Shown piece after piece: positions 17,394 through 25,832 of a DNA stretch of 51,453 nt; position 1 is the first letter of the stretch, and each line of letters starts with the position of its first letter. The notes below the pieces were generated by a model. The model saw nothing but the letters and a program-made list of their open reading frames with translations. It did not search any database and was not told where the DNA came from. This DNA comes from Lyngbya aestuarii BL J (GTDB taxonomy: Bacteria > Cyanobacteriota > Cyanobacteriia > Cyanobacteriales > Microcoleaceae), in NCBI RefSeq assembly GCF_000478195.2, contig NZ_AUZM01000045.1, positions 1-51,453 of the forward strand, in the 5' to 3' direction. Both the position numbers and the translations under genes were made by a program.

Positions 17394-17828
17394 ATGAGTT
17401 ACGCGATTATTGAAACGGGCGGCAAGCAAATACGAGTTGAACCCGGTCGGTTTTATGATATTGAACTGCTTGCTGTGGAACCCGACGAAAAAGTGACCAT
17501 CGATAAAGTATTGTTGGTTAAGCATGAAGATGATATTCATGTCGGTCAACCTTTGGTTGAAGGCGCGACGGTAGAAGGGACGGTTTTACGCCACTTTCGG
17601 GGACGCAAGGTGATTGTTTACAAGATGCGGCCGAAGAAGAAAACCCGCAAAAAACGAGGACATCGCCAGGAGATTACTCGGTTAATGATTAATACAATCT
17701 CCTTCAATGGTTCTGTATTAGCCAGTAGCAGCGAGGTACAAAAGGAAACTCCTGTACTTGCTTCTGACACTGCCGCAGAACCTCCTGTAGAGACTGAAAC
17801 GGCTTCGGTCGCATCGGAAGCGGAGTAA
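17394..17828 (+). CDS. rplU: 50S ribosomal protein bL21, with long acidic tail
   Basis: The protein begins [20 protein letters not shown], the hallmark of bL21, and contains the [36 protein letters not shown] core that binds 23S rRNA. Its 144 residues exceed the usual bacterial length of about 103-130. The extra about 38 residues (from [10 protein letters not shown] onward) are Ala/Glu/Val/Thr-rich and probably disordered. The leader between the preceding gene and the ATG is about 200 bases and probably contains the promoter and any autoregulatory RNA element. rpmA follows after 89 bases, the standard rplU-rpmA operon. Confidence 0.95.
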   Translation: MSYAIIETGGKQIRVEPGRFYDIELLAVEPDEKVTIDKVLLVKHEDDIHVGQPLVEGATVEGTVLRHFRGRKVIVYKMRPKKKTRKKRGHRQEITRLMINTISFNGSVLASSSEVQKETPVLASDTAAEPPVETETASVASEAE

Positions 17829-17917
17829 GCGAAAAGGCTTCTAATGGGGTCGAATTGCTCAATTTTGCCCCTTAAAAGCCCATAATAATAGTAAAGTGAA
17901 CTGTTGCAGAGGAAATC

Positions 17918-18217
17918 ATGGCTCATAAGAAAGGAACAGGAAGTACCCGTAACGGTCGCGACTCTAACGCCCAACGGTTGGGTGTGAAGCGATATGGTGG
18001 TCAGGAAGTTCGTGCGGGTAGTATTTTAGTCCGTCAACGGGGTTGTAAGTTTCACCCCGGTAATAATGTTGGTATTGGTAGAGATGATACTCTGTTTGCC
18101 AAAATTGATGGAATTGTCACCTTTGAACGCAAGGGAAAAAGCCGCAAAAAAATTAGCGTGTATTCCATCCCTGAAACTGAAGCTGAACCTGTATTAGCAA
18201 CGGCTGAGGCTTCCTAA
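17918..18217 (+). CDS. rpmA: 50S ribosomal protein bL27
   Basis: [20 protein letters not shown] followed by [20 protein letters not shown] is the invariant bL27 N-terminus, whose tail reaches the peptidyl-transferase centre. The [17 protein letters not shown] and [15 protein letters not shown] segments complete the fold. It starts directly at MAHKK, so there is no cleavable N-terminal extension as in Firmicutes. The 99 residues include a short Glu/Ala-rich tail ([15 protein letters not shown]) resembling that of the adjacent bL21. A clear terminator lies 30 bases downstream. Confidence 0.97.
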   Translation: MAHKKGTGSTRNGRDSNAQRLGVKRYGGQEVRAGSILVRQRGCKFHPGNNVGIGRDDTLFAKIDGIVTFERKGKSRKKISVYSIPETEAEPVLATAEAS

Positions 18218-18246
18218 TCAAATTGTCTAGAAGTTTATGCTGTCTT

Positions 18247-18272
18247 CGGGCTATCTTTAGCCCGTTTTTTTT
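18247..18272 (+). terminator. Rho-independent terminator of rplU-rpmA
   Basis: A perfect 7-bp stem CGGGCTA/TAGCCCG with a TCTT loop is followed immediately by eight T residues. Confidence 0.93.
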
Positions 18273-18998
18273 GTCTGCAATTGAAAAAAGAATTCTTAGA
18301 TTACTCTGGCAATCTCCATATCAAAATAGTTTTAAAAGTTCTGTCAGATTAAATACTTCAGTTACTTTATTTTTGTCACCGAACTCTAGCAATATATAGT
18401 CTTGAACCTTGGGCAGATTTTTGTCAGTTTTCTACTCTGGTGTGAGTTGATGGGATTGAAAAATGGGTCAAAAGTTAAAAAATGAAATCTCCGGAAAATG
18501 TCATCAAATCACAACAAAAAAAGGCTCAAAATTTCACGAGATCCCTTGATCGTTTTGAAAAAATGTTATACATTTAACAGTATGAAGATTAAAACTGCTC
18601 TAAAGTCAACGAACTCTTGGAATCACAAAAAATTATCTGATCCATAATTTTTTCTGAACATTCCCAAGCCATCAAGAGCATAACTTCACTCCAAGCGTTT
18701 ATCGTTCTACAGGTAAACTCTCGCTCCCGATCTAGTCACTGAATGTTCGTATACTTTATTGCATTTAATCGGTTTAGTCTATGTCAAGATCTACAATATT
18801 GCTAACCTCTTGAAAGGATAACAGCTCTAGTCAACAGATACAACTTTCGATCAAGCTTGTCGATGATTTTAGATTGAGTTGAATTCGTCTTTAGTCTAGT
18901 TTTTTGGACAATTGTAGATTTAGAAGCCGCAAAAGTTTCTGCATCGTTCCGGATCAAGATCAGGATCAAATTCCATCTATACAAGGAAAATCTAACCC
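18273..18998. other. 726-base spacer, no gene seen
   Basis: This AT-rich sequence lies between the rpmA terminator and the acetyltransferase gene. No reading frame with a convincing start or product was found on either strand; the minus frame at 18802-19014 starts inside the next gene and has no family resemblance. No tRNA or repeat array is evident. The right end must contain the acetyltransferase promoter. Confidence 0.5.
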
Positions 18999-19499
18999 AT
19001 GAAAAGCACTGCAAAAGATTACCGTCATATCCAATTCTGTGATGATCGCTCCAAAATAGATATTAAACAACTCCAAACTTTATTTAAACTCGCTGCATTT
19101 TGGGCAAGAGAACGATGCTCAGAAGACTTAGAAATTGCAGTCGCCAACAGTAATCCCATTGTTACCGCTTGGGATGGAGAAGAAATGATTGGTTTTGCAC
19201 GCGGTACTTCTGATGGTATTTATCGCGCCACCATTTGGGATGTGGTGATTCATCCTGATTATCAAGGCGGTGGACTCGGACGGAAATTAGTACAAACGGT
19301 TTTAAGTCATCCCTTAATGTGTCGAGTTGAACGGGTTTATCTAATGACCACTCATCAACAAAAATTTTATGAGCGGATTGGCTTTGAATATAACCAAAGT
19401 ACCACGATGGTTTTATATAATCAGCCGATGGAAAGTTTACCCCGAACTGAACAAAATAGTGCCAATCAAACGGCAAATGCAGTGAGTATTAGCAGATGA
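18999..19499 (+). CDS. GNAT-family N-acetyltransferase (plastid NSI-like)
   Basis: This is a 166-residue single GNAT domain. Motif A, WDVVIHPDYQGGGLGRKLVQ (about residues 83-102), contains the Q-x-x-G-x-G/A acetyl-CoA pyrophosphate loop. A following strand (VYLMTTHQQKFYERIGF) is motif B with the characteristic FYERIGF. The N-terminus (LFKLAAFWARERCSEDLEIA) and the strand TAWDGEEMIGFARGTSDG resemble cyanobacterial proteins related to the chloroplast acetyltransferase NSI/GNAT2. The acceptor is unknown. It starts at ATG 18999 (MKSTAKDYRH) with AAGGAAAA upstream and stands alone between a long spacer and a convergent kinase gene. Confidence 0.85.
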   Translation: MKSTAKDYRHIQFCDDRSKIDIKQLQTLFKLAAFWARERCSEDLEIAVANSNPIVTAWDGEEMIGFARGTSDGIYRATIWDVVIHPDYQGGGLGRKLVQTVLSHPLMCRVERVYLMTTHQQKFYERIGFEYNQSTTMVLYNQPMESLPRTEQNSANQTANAVSISR

Positions 19500-19536
19500 G
19501 TTTTGATTTTTGTCAATCCTGTTTGGGTTGAATTGA

Positions 19537-20517
19537 TCACGCTAAAGGGAGTGAACATTGAGTCCGAGTAAAATTAGAATCCTCTCCCTCTGTCGGGATG
19601 GCAACAACTTCTAAAGATCCGTTCATCAATGCCATCAGGGTTTGATTCATTAACAACCGCATTCCCGGCGATAATTGATGATCGTCAGTTGAAGAAACAG
19701 AAGTCAAAGCTGTTTCTAGAGGAGACTTTTCTAAAGTAAACTGAAGTAAATCCCAAGACTCACTCCAGGCGCTCACCGGACGTTGATCATCAACCCAAAC
19801 ATAAATCAATTTTGACTCAGGGGCTGTCTCGCAAGAGATGATCACAGTTCCATGTTCCATTTGAGCGATCGCTGTATCCACCAGACTTAATAAAACTTGT
19901 GTAAGTCGAGGTCTATCTGCCAAAACTTTAACTTGAGTGTCAGGCATTTGAAACTTGAGGCGAATACTGTGGTTAGCGGCTTGCAGATGAGTTAAATCCT
20001 CAACTTCTTCAAGGATCTCACTCAAAGAAAGCGGTTGGATATTCATCTTTTCCGTGCCATGATCCGTCTTGGCAACGTGGATAATTTCATCGAGTTGTTC
20101 GACAAATTTTAAAGCTGAAAGATAGGCTTGCTGAATAAACTCTTTTTCTTCTTCGGGACTTTCACACAAATCCGACAAAATCAACTGAAGTGTGCCAATC
20201 ATACTATTAATCGGCGATCGCAATTCGTGGGAAGTCCGAGCCAGAAACCCTGCCTTAAACTGACTCATCTCCAGCGCCATCCGATAAGCCAATTGAGTCT
20301 GTTTTAATTGATCCGAAATTTGGTACAACTGTTCAGAAGACGTGAGGGGTTCGGGTTGGGCGTTGAATTTTGACCGCAGCACGCGGTCATCGGCAAGCCC
20401 CGCCTTTTCAAGGCGGGGAACCGATGACGGTTTTTCCGCCTTGTTCGGCAACATTTCCTTGACTCCCCAACCTAAGCCTAGCCCCACTGCCAAATACAGA
20501 AATTCACTCCAACCCAT
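19537..20517 (-). CDS. Histidine kinase-like protein with degenerate ATPase domain
   Basis: This is a 326-residue protein. It has an N-terminal membrane helix (MGWSEFLYLAVGLGLGWGVK), a linker that includes a palindromic repeat translation (SVPRLEKAGLADDRVL), a coiled-coil lead-in, and a HisKA domain with an intact H-box (ARTSHELRSPINSMIG). The ATP-binding domain is worn: the N-box reads LLSLVDTAIAQM without the usual Asn-x-x-x-Asn, the G1 box is replaced by VWVDDQRP, and the G2 region reads SPGMRLLMNQ instead of GxGLGL. I infer that it may not autophosphorylate and could act as a phospho-acceptor or dimerisation partner. It lies 24 bases after tsaC on the same strand. Confidence 0.75.
   Translation of the reverse strand: MGWSEFLYLAVGLGLGWGVKEMLPNKAEKPSSVPRLEKAGLADDRVLRSKFNAQPEPLTSSEQLYQISDQLKQTQLAYRMALEMSQFKAGFLARTSHELRSPINSMIGTLQLILSDLCESPEEEKEFIQQAYLSALKFVEQLDEIIHVAKTDHGTEKMNIQPLSLSEILEEVEDLTHLQAANHSIRLKFQMPDTQVKVLADRPRLTQVLLSLVDTAIAQMEHGTVIISCETAPESKLIYVWVDDQRPVSAWSESWDLLQFTLEKSPLETALTSVSSTDDHQLSPGMRLLMNQTLMALMNGSLEVVAIPTEGEDSNFTRTQCSLPLA
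20385..20430. repeat. Large palindromic repeat within the histidine kinase gene
   Basis: The inner stem CCCCGCCTT/AAGGCGGGG (20398-20406 with 20410-20418, loop TTC) is enclosed by an outer stem GTCATCGG/CCGATGAC. It lies in frame within the linker between the membrane helix and the HisKA domain, so it adds about 16-20 residues without disrupting the gene. Confidence 0.85.
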
Positions 20518-20541
20518 GAGCTTAGTATCTCTTGCTAAGTT

Positions 20542-21141
20542 TTATTGAAATTTTAACCTGATTGCCCCTTGTCGTAAGATATTCCAACTCCCGTCTCGAT
20601 TCCACTTGATTACGGTCGAGGGAACACGAGAGACTTCTGGTAGAACTTTCAACTCACCAGGATCAAGGGTGAACACTTGGGGAAACTGTACCTCAATTTC
20701 AGCCATGGTCAGTAACGGGGGCTGACCCGATAAATTGGCGCTCGTCGTCGCCAGTGGCCCGGTGCGTTGGAGAATCGCGCGAGACATCTCAGCGTTAGGT
20801 ATCCGCAAACCAATCGTTGTCGGATCACTCGGGTTCATTGCTCGGGGAACTTTCTCACTCGCAGGTAAAACTAACGTTAAGGCTCCCGGCCAATACTGAC
20901 GAGCCATTTGACTCCAAACTTGCAACTCCTCAACAGTCCCTTGCACAAACGGCCAAAGTGACTCCGGTGTTGCTCCCATCAAAATTAAGGGTTTATCCGC
21001 AGATCGTTGTTTGAGTTGAAAAATCAACTCCGCTTGTTGGGGTTGAACCGCCAACGCAGGTACGGTATCGGTGGGAAAACTCACCACCTGATCCCCTGAA
21101 ATTGCGGCTTCAACGAGGGTATCCAAAGAAACTTGTACCAT
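20542..21141 (-). CDS. tsaC: Threonylcarbamoyl-AMP synthase (Sua5/YciO/YrdC family)
   Basis: TsaC makes threonylcarbamoyl-AMP from threonine, bicarbonate and ATP, the first step of tRNA t6A37 modification. The 199-residue protein has the N-terminal VVSFPTDTVPALAVQP motif, the KQRSADKPLILM basic patch (usual K-x-R...K-P), TLVLPASEKVPRAMNP, TIGLRIPN and LATTSANLSGQPPL, all in the expected order for a YrdC fold. It is the single-domain type without the Sua5 C-terminal extension. It starts 66 bases after the prmC stop on the same strand, so a prmC-tsaC-kinase transcript is likely; the prmC and tsaC pairing joins two translation-fidelity modification enzymes. Confidence 0.93.
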   Translation of the reverse strand: MVQVSLDTLVEAAISGDQVVSFPTDTVPALAVQPQQAELIFQLKQRSADKPLILMGATPESLWPFVQGTVEELQVWSQMARQYWPGALTLVLPASEKVPRAMNPSDPTTIGLRIPNAEMSRAILQRTGPLATTSANLSGQPPLLTMAEIEVQFPQVFTLDPGELKVLPEVSRVPSTVIKWNRDGSWNILRQGAIRLKFQ

Positions 21142-21207
21142 TGCTCCGTGTTTACAGTCGTGAGGTTTTAGACGTTGAGATCTCCCAATCTCCCCGTCAA
21201 TTCAGTC

Positions 21208-22122
21208 TTACTGACGTCTGGCGAGGACAAATCGTTCAATTCCGGCCAAATCTACAATTTGTTCAATTTGAGTGTAACAGCCTTGATCATGGAGCAGTTG
21301 AACCACCTGTTCTCCTTGTCCGGCCATCATTTCCACTAGCCAAACCCCTCCAGAATGCAAATAAGCGGGCGCAGTTTTCACTAAATGCTCAATACACTCT
21401 AACCCCGATTCTCCACCGTCTAGGGCTAAATGAGGTTCATGTCGAGCGACCTCCGGTTGTAAGGTCGAAAGCATTGCGGTGGGAATATAAGGCGGATTAG
21501 AGACCATCCCACTGACATGACCCGGCAAAAAATCTAAGGGTTCCCACCATTTGCCTTGATAAAACTCAATTCGGTCTGCAAACCCCAAATCTTGAGCATT
21601 TTTTTGAGCGATCGCCAAAGCTTCTCGACTACAATCAACGGCATGAATAGAAGCCTCTGTTAAAACGGACGCTAATCCTAAAGCAATCGCTCCACTCCCG
21701 GTTCCCAAGTCTACCCAGTGTCCCTGTTGGAGATTGTGATCGCAGATCTGAGATTGACGTTGAATCAATGCAACCACTAAATCAATGATCAATTCTGTTT
21801 CGGGTCTAGGAATCAGAACCGCAGGAGAAACCGTCAGTCCAAAATGACGCCAACCCGCTACCCCGGTGAGATATTGCAGCGGAACTCGTTGCTTTATACG
21901 TCGCTCCCACAACTGCATCAATTCAGGCCAAGGAAGGCGTAAGTTGATCTCGGGTTGATGTTTAAACGATCCCAAACGGAGGGTGAGGCGATCTAACCCC
22001 ACCCATTCCTGTAACAACCCGTCTACTTCCCTGGGGGAAATATCGGCCTCTTTGGCTTCTGCTTTTGCCTTTTGTGACCATTCCCAAAGTTGTTGACCTG
22101 TGATCACGGCATTCTCTTTCAT
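21208..22122 (-). CDS. prmC: Peptide chain release factor N5-glutamine methyltransferase
   Basis: PrmC (HemK) methylates the GGQ glutamine of RF1/RF2 using S-adenosylmethionine. The 304-residue protein has an N-terminal helical release-factor-binding domain (VDGLLQEWVGLDRLTLRLG), the linker RVPLQYLTGVAGWRHFGLTV, IPRPETELIIDLV, the SAM-binding VDLGTGSGAIALGLA, and the catalytic VSNPPYIPT motif that places the glutamine. The length is slightly above the common 280-290. Start ATG at 22122 (MKENAVITG). Upstream and on the same strand lies the Tic22-like gene, 59 bases away. Confidence 0.96.
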   Translation of the reverse strand: MKENAVITGQQLWEWSQKAKAEAKEADISPREVDGLLQEWVGLDRLTLRLGSFKHQPEINLRLPWPELMQLWERRIKQRVPLQYLTGVAGWRHFGLTVSPAVLIPRPETELIIDLVVALIQRQSQICDHNLQQGHWVDLGTGSGAIALGLASVLTEASIHAVDCSREALAIAQKNAQDLGFADRIEFYQGKWWEPLDFLPGHVSGMVSNPPYIPTAMLSTLQPEVARHEPHLALDGGESGLECIEHLVKTAPAYLHSGGVWLVEMMAGQGEQVVQLLHDQGCYTQIEQIVDLAGIERFVLARRQ

Positions 22123-22181
22123 ACTGAAAACTTGCGCGTGTTGCTGACTTAACCGTTGATCTCGATTAAGCTTTCGAGCGG

Positions 22182-22967
22182 TTACTGACCCGAAGATTGT
22201 CGTTGTTGTTGGATAAATTCTACAGTTTCGCGAGGAGGAATCAAAATCACCAAATCTAAGAATTGGTCACTATCTGTCCGAAACGCTTCCAGCAAAACTT
22301 CTAACGGTACAACCTCAATTTTGACCGACGAAATTAAATCCGGTTGTTGAGTTTTAAATTGTTCCAGCATTCCCTGTAAGTCTTCTTTCGTGAAAAAGAA
22401 AGGAATCGCCTGTTTATCGCCCTGTTGTACTGTGATTACCCGATCATCTGCTCCGGCTCTAGCTAAAAATAATGGCACTCCTCTAAACTGACTAACATCT
22501 TGACCGTTGGCTTCTAAAACAGCTTTTGCAGAGTTTAATTGTTGTTGAGTCGGAACAAAAGCAAACATCAACCGTTCTGGATTGCTTTGATTTTGTTGAC
22601 CAATTTCATAAATTTTTCCAAGAGGAACTGCTGTAATTTGAACTGAGGAAGCCAATTCAGGATTTTGGGTTTTCAACTCATTAATAAAAGCTTGAGCATC
22701 CTGACGACTAATATAAACTTCGACAACAGAAGCACTCTGACCTTGACTTTGAGCCGTTCCCACTAAAGGAGAACCTTCGGAGTCTGTAATGGTAAAGACA
22801 GGAACTGCACCCAATTTTTCTAAAACTTCGTTAGGGGTGAGTGCGAATGCGGGTTGAATTCCAACGGGTAAAAAGCTAGGTAGACGAGAAGGTAAGCCCG
22901 GGTTAATGAATAAATGACTACCTATTATTCCCAATACCAAACCTAAACGAGCCAGTAATTTCATCAT
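22182..22967 (-). CDS. Tic22-like periplasmic protein
   Basis: This is a 261-residue exported protein. It has an N-terminal hydrophobic signal (LLARLGLVLGIIGSHLF) and a likely cleavage near the AFALTPNEV junction, then two similar alpha/beta repeats. Repeat 1 has VPVFTITDSEGSPLV, VYISRQDAQAFINELK and VQITAVPLGKIYE; repeat 2 has VPLFLARAGADD, PFFFTKEDLQGMLEQF and VKIEVVPLEVLLEAF. This duplicated fold matches the Tic22 family, whose cyanobacterial member is a periplasmic chaperone linked to outer membrane (Omp85) biogenesis. Two adjacent ATG codons (22967 and 22964) can serve as start. The C-terminal IPPRETVEFIQQQRQSSGQ is family-typical. Confidence 0.85.
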   Translation of the reverse strand: MMKLLARLGLVLGIIGSHLFINPGLPSRLPSFLPVGIQPAFALTPNEVLEKLGAVPVFTITDSEGSPLVGTAQSQGQSASVVEVYISRQDAQAFINELKTQNPELASSVQITAVPLGKIYEIGQQNQSNPERLMFAFVPTQQQLNSAKAVLEANGQDVSQFRGVPLFLARAGADDRVITVQQGDKQAIPFFFTKEDLQGMLEQFKTQQPDLISSVKIEVVPLEVLLEAFRTDSDQFLDLVILIPPRETVEFIQQQRQSSGQ

Positions 22968-23507
22968 TTTTGCCTATTTTTATCTTGAAAGAACATTAAA
23001 TCAAGGGTTAGACCTATGGGTTAGATCTCAGTGTCACACAAAGCAGTTTTATTTTACCGACTCTCTACTTTTTGCGGTATCTTATAGGTCTGCCAAACAC
23101 TATTTGAATAACTCATGCTGGTAAGCATTTATCTTCTTTTTCTGATCAAACTGAGACAGCTTCATAGACGACCCAACTCCCGGTTTTTCTCCCAAAAACG
23201 TCTTTTAATTTTTTGATTATGGATTATTTAACCATAGTTTTTACTCATCCTACCATAATCCCCTCTGACCAGTGAGAGTAGAGGAGCGACTCTGACTTGT
23301 CCACCGGAAAGCGATCTCCGACTGTCTTCACACTCATTATTGTTTAACCCTCTTTCTAGATTTAGATTAGAAATCGGGATAACAAGATATGATTGTTACC
23401 CTGGCCCTCTGTCGTTCTCCATCTTTTCCTGATCTCTGACTTGTACTCAATTCAGACTGGGTATAATTTTATGGGTATAAGAGTTACTCCAGAAGAACAA
23501 TCAAGAG
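22968..23507. other. 540-base divergent spacer, no gene seen
   Basis: This lies between the Tic22-like gene (minus) and the NADAR gene (plus) and should hold both promoters. No coding frame, tRNA or repeat family was recognised. A candidate -10 (TATAAT within GGGTATAATTTT) lies near 23460-23470, about 40 bases before the NADAR start. Confidence 0.5.
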
Positions 23508-23954
23508 ATGACAATTTATTTTTATAGCAGTCGCGAAGAACAGTACGGGTGTTTTTCTAACTTTTCCTATCATGGTTTTGTACTCGATGAATTGTGGTGG
23601 CCAACAAACGAACATTATTTTCAAGCCCAAAAGTTTGTTTCTACAGATCCAGAGTGGTTTACAAAAATTCAGACGGCAAAAACGCCTGCAAAATCAGCGA
23701 GAATGGGACGCAGCCGTGAACATCCTCTACGTTCAGACTGGGAAGAAGTCAAAGATGAAATTATGCAAAAAGTCGTTTTATGTAAGTTTCAAACTCATGC
23801 AGATATTCGAGAAATATTACTATCAACAGGTGATGAATTAATTGTCGAAAATTCTCCGATTGATTATTATTGGGGGTGTGGTCAAGATGGCAGCGGAAAG
23901 AATAAACTCGGTGAAATTTTAATGGCGGTTCGTGAAATTTTACGTCAATCCTAA
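23508..23954 (+). CDS. NADAR (YbiA-like) family N-glycosidase
   Basis: This is a 148-residue single-domain protein. Family signatures are FYSSREEQYGCFSNFSYHGF near the start, LWWPTNEHYFQAQKF, ARMGRSREHPLRSDWEEVKD, VVLCKFQTHADIREILLSTG, and the C-terminal YWGCGQDGSGKNKLGEILM. The family removes ADP-ribose- or glycosyl-linked adducts: YbiA acts on riboflavin-pathway intermediates, and other NADAR proteins reverse guanine ADP-ribosylation. The exact substrate here is unknown. No DarT-like ADP-ribosyltransferase gene is adjacent. It starts at ATG 23508 and appears monocistronic, with convergent transcription from the epimerase cluster. Confidence 0.9.
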   Translation: MTIYFYSSREEQYGCFSNFSYHGFVLDELWWPTNEHYFQAQKFVSTDPEWFTKIQTAKTPAKSARMGRSREHPLRSDWEEVKDEIMQKVVLCKFQTHADIREILLSTGDELIVENSPIDYYWGCGQDGSGKNKLGEILMAVREILRQS

Positions 23955-24112
23955 CCCATTGAGGTGACATCTCTGACATAAACCTGAGAAAAGTAGTCAA
24001 CAATTACAGTTAGCCCAAGACTAGCAGCTTGGGTTTTAATGAAAATTATTTCTCTATCGGTAAGTCTTAAACGCTATACTAAAGAGCTTAGATGAAAAGT
24101 TTTGATCAAGTT

Positions 24113-25138
24113 TCAAGAAAACTTTTTCAGAACCCATAGAAGTTTCTCTTTTACAGGGCGTCGGTGAGCTGAACCTGCTTTTTCAGCCAGTAACTTATCA
24201 TAATTTTTTTGAAACCAATCATAACTTTCTTGGAACATTTCATCATTAGAATATTTGGGTTTCCAGCCGAGTTCTAGCAGAGGATTGACATCAAAATAAA
24301 ACTCTTTATGATAGGTTAAGTAATGCCAAGGAGCGAGGGGACTCAAACCAACTAAATCTAAAATTCTCAAGGTATTAATAGTCAAACCTGTCGGTAGACT
24401 TTTAACTTGTGATTTTGTTCCCGCATAAGCAATTAAGTTTTCTAAACCTTCTCGTAGGGTTCCGAAACGATCAGTACCCACATTATAAATTCCGGGTTTA
24501 CCTAAATCAAGGGCGAGTAGATAAGCATCCATCAAATCTAAGGCGTGAATGAACTGAAATTTAATATTTCCACTCCCAATCACGTATACATTTCTTCCTT
24601 CTTGAATCCATTCAAATAAAATCTGAAAAATACCCAGTCTTCCTTCTCCTAAAATCGTCCGAGGACGAATGACAATTAAAGGTAAATTTCCTTGTTCACA
24701 AACTTCACGAACGGCGATTTCTCCAGCGAGTTTAGCTCGACCATAAATTTCTACAGCTTTAGTGGGTGTGTCGTTATTAATCGGACATTGACAATCACCA
24801 AATAAAGCACTAGAACTCATGTGAATAAAGCTTTGAACACCTGCTTTTACGGCTTCTTCTGCGGCGATTTGGCTTCCTGTTACATTCACTTCCCAAAACT
24901 TTTTACCAGATTTTGTGAGGGGAACTAAAGCAACGTTATGGTGAACAATATCAATTCCTTTCATCGCCTTTGCTACCCCTTCGCGATCGCGAATATCACA
25001 CTGAATAAATTGGATATCTTTGGGACGGGTGGGATCTTCCCAAATATCGAGAATGGTGACATCTTCTCCTCGTTCTTGTAAGCGTCGAGCTATTAAATTT
25101 CCTAAAAATCCCGAGCCACCTGTAACAAGATGTTTCAT
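24113..25138 (-). CDS. NAD(P)-dependent epimerase/dehydratase (extended SDR), cluster gene 5
   Basis: This is a 341-residue extended SDR. The Rossmann motif VTGGSGFLGNLIARRL is at the N-terminus, DIRDREGV marks the cofactor region, and the active site is Ser (HMSSSALFG) and Tyr-x-x-x-Lys (IYGRAKLAGE). The start is ATG 25138 (MKHLVTGGSG); a 12-codon longer frame is not conserved-looking. Resemblance to 3-beta-hydroxysteroid dehydrogenase/NSDHL-type proteins suggests a hydroxyl-to-ketone oxidation or sugar epimerisation. It follows the DUF218-like gene after a 109-base gap and is the last gene of the minus-strand cluster starting at 28779. Substrate unknown. Confidence 0.85.
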   Translation of the reverse strand: MKHLVTGGSGFLGNLIARRLQERGEDVTILDIWEDPTRPKDIQFIQCDIRDREGVAKAMKGIDIVHHNVALVPLTKSGKKFWEVNVTGSQIAAEEAVKAGVQSFIHMSSSALFGDCQCPINNDTPTKAVEIYGRAKLAGEIAVREVCEQGNLPLIVIRPRTILGEGRLGIFQILFEWIQEGRNVYVIGSGNIKFQFIHALDLMDAYLLALDLGKPGIYNVGTDRFGTLREGLENLIAYAGTKSQVKSLPTGLTINTLRILDLVGLSPLAPWHYLTYHKEFYFDVNPLLELGWKPKYSNDEMFQESYDWFQKNYDKLLAEKAGSAHRRPVKEKLLWVLKKFS

Positions 25139-25247
25139 TGACTTCCGTTCACTCTCCACACAATTTGCCTGCACAAATGATATAACAAAAGCTGTTCATT
25201 CGTAAAGGATTTAAAATGTAACTTACACGATAAATACAAAAATATAC

Positions 25248-25832
25248 TCATTTAAAGTTATTCTGATGTGATTTGAGAAGTTTTACTTTCCAACCAATCC
25301 ATCGACTAAAATTATAACATAATGCGATTATTTCATAAATAATTTGAGCGACTGGATAGTTATAAAACCAAAGGCGATCAACCATTTTACGTTGTACTTT
25401 TTCCGGGCGAGTTCCGATCACGTTTTGAACATTAAATTCACAGAGTTTAAACATGATTTTACTTCTCAACGAATGAGGAGCATTGCAATATAAAATCACC
25501 TCTCCGAGTGGCCATAATTTTTCCTGTTCTAACCATTTTCTCAGCAGTCGAGCGTTATCAAATGTATCAAGGTAGGGGCGATCTCGAATTTCAATCGGGA
25601 ATTTTACGTTAAGTTGGGGTTGCTTACTTTGAAGATATTGGGCTGCATATTCTTCTTCGGAATATTCACAACCAAAAGCATTTCCGGGAGAAATATATAC
25701 AGACTCAGTTATCGGAACATCTTGAATGATTCGCTGCAAAACCGCTTCAAAATAGTCTGATAAAAAAAAGGTGTCTTTAGGAGTATTATCCTGAGAAACT
25801 AAGCCTTCTGTGATCACAATATGGCTAACCAT
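25248..25832 (-). CDS. YdcF/DUF218-like protein, cluster gene 4
   Basis: This is a 194-residue protein with the order expected for a DUF218 (YdcF/ElyC/SanA) domain: ESVYISPGNAFGCEYSEEEYAAQYL, then PIEIRDRPYLDTFDNARLLRKWL (the S/T-x-x-NA element as TFDNA), then VILYCNAPHSLRSKIMFKL (the vacant-site His-x-x-Arg strand). The C-terminus is hydrophobic (IIYEIIALCYNFSRWIGWKV) and may lie at the membrane. The family is linked to envelope and polysaccharide biology; biochemistry is unclear. The start codon overlaps the stop of the upstream epimerase by one base (TAATG), a strong sign of co-translation. Confidence 0.6.
   Translation of the reverse strand: MVSHIVITEGLVSQDNTPKDTFFLSDYFEAVLQRIIQDVPITESVYISPGNAFGCEYSEEEYAAQYLQSKQPQLNVKFPIEIRDRPYLDTFDNARLLRKWLEQEKLWPLGEVILYCNAPHSLRSKIMFKLCEFNVQNVIGTRPEKVQRKMVDRLWFYNYPVAQIIYEIIALCYNFSRWIGWKVKLLKSHQNNFK

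Noticed and set aside
18802-19014. 70-codon minus-strand frame upstream of the acetyltransferase
   Set aside because: It starts inside the neighbouring gene and shows no protein-like conservation that I can recognise.
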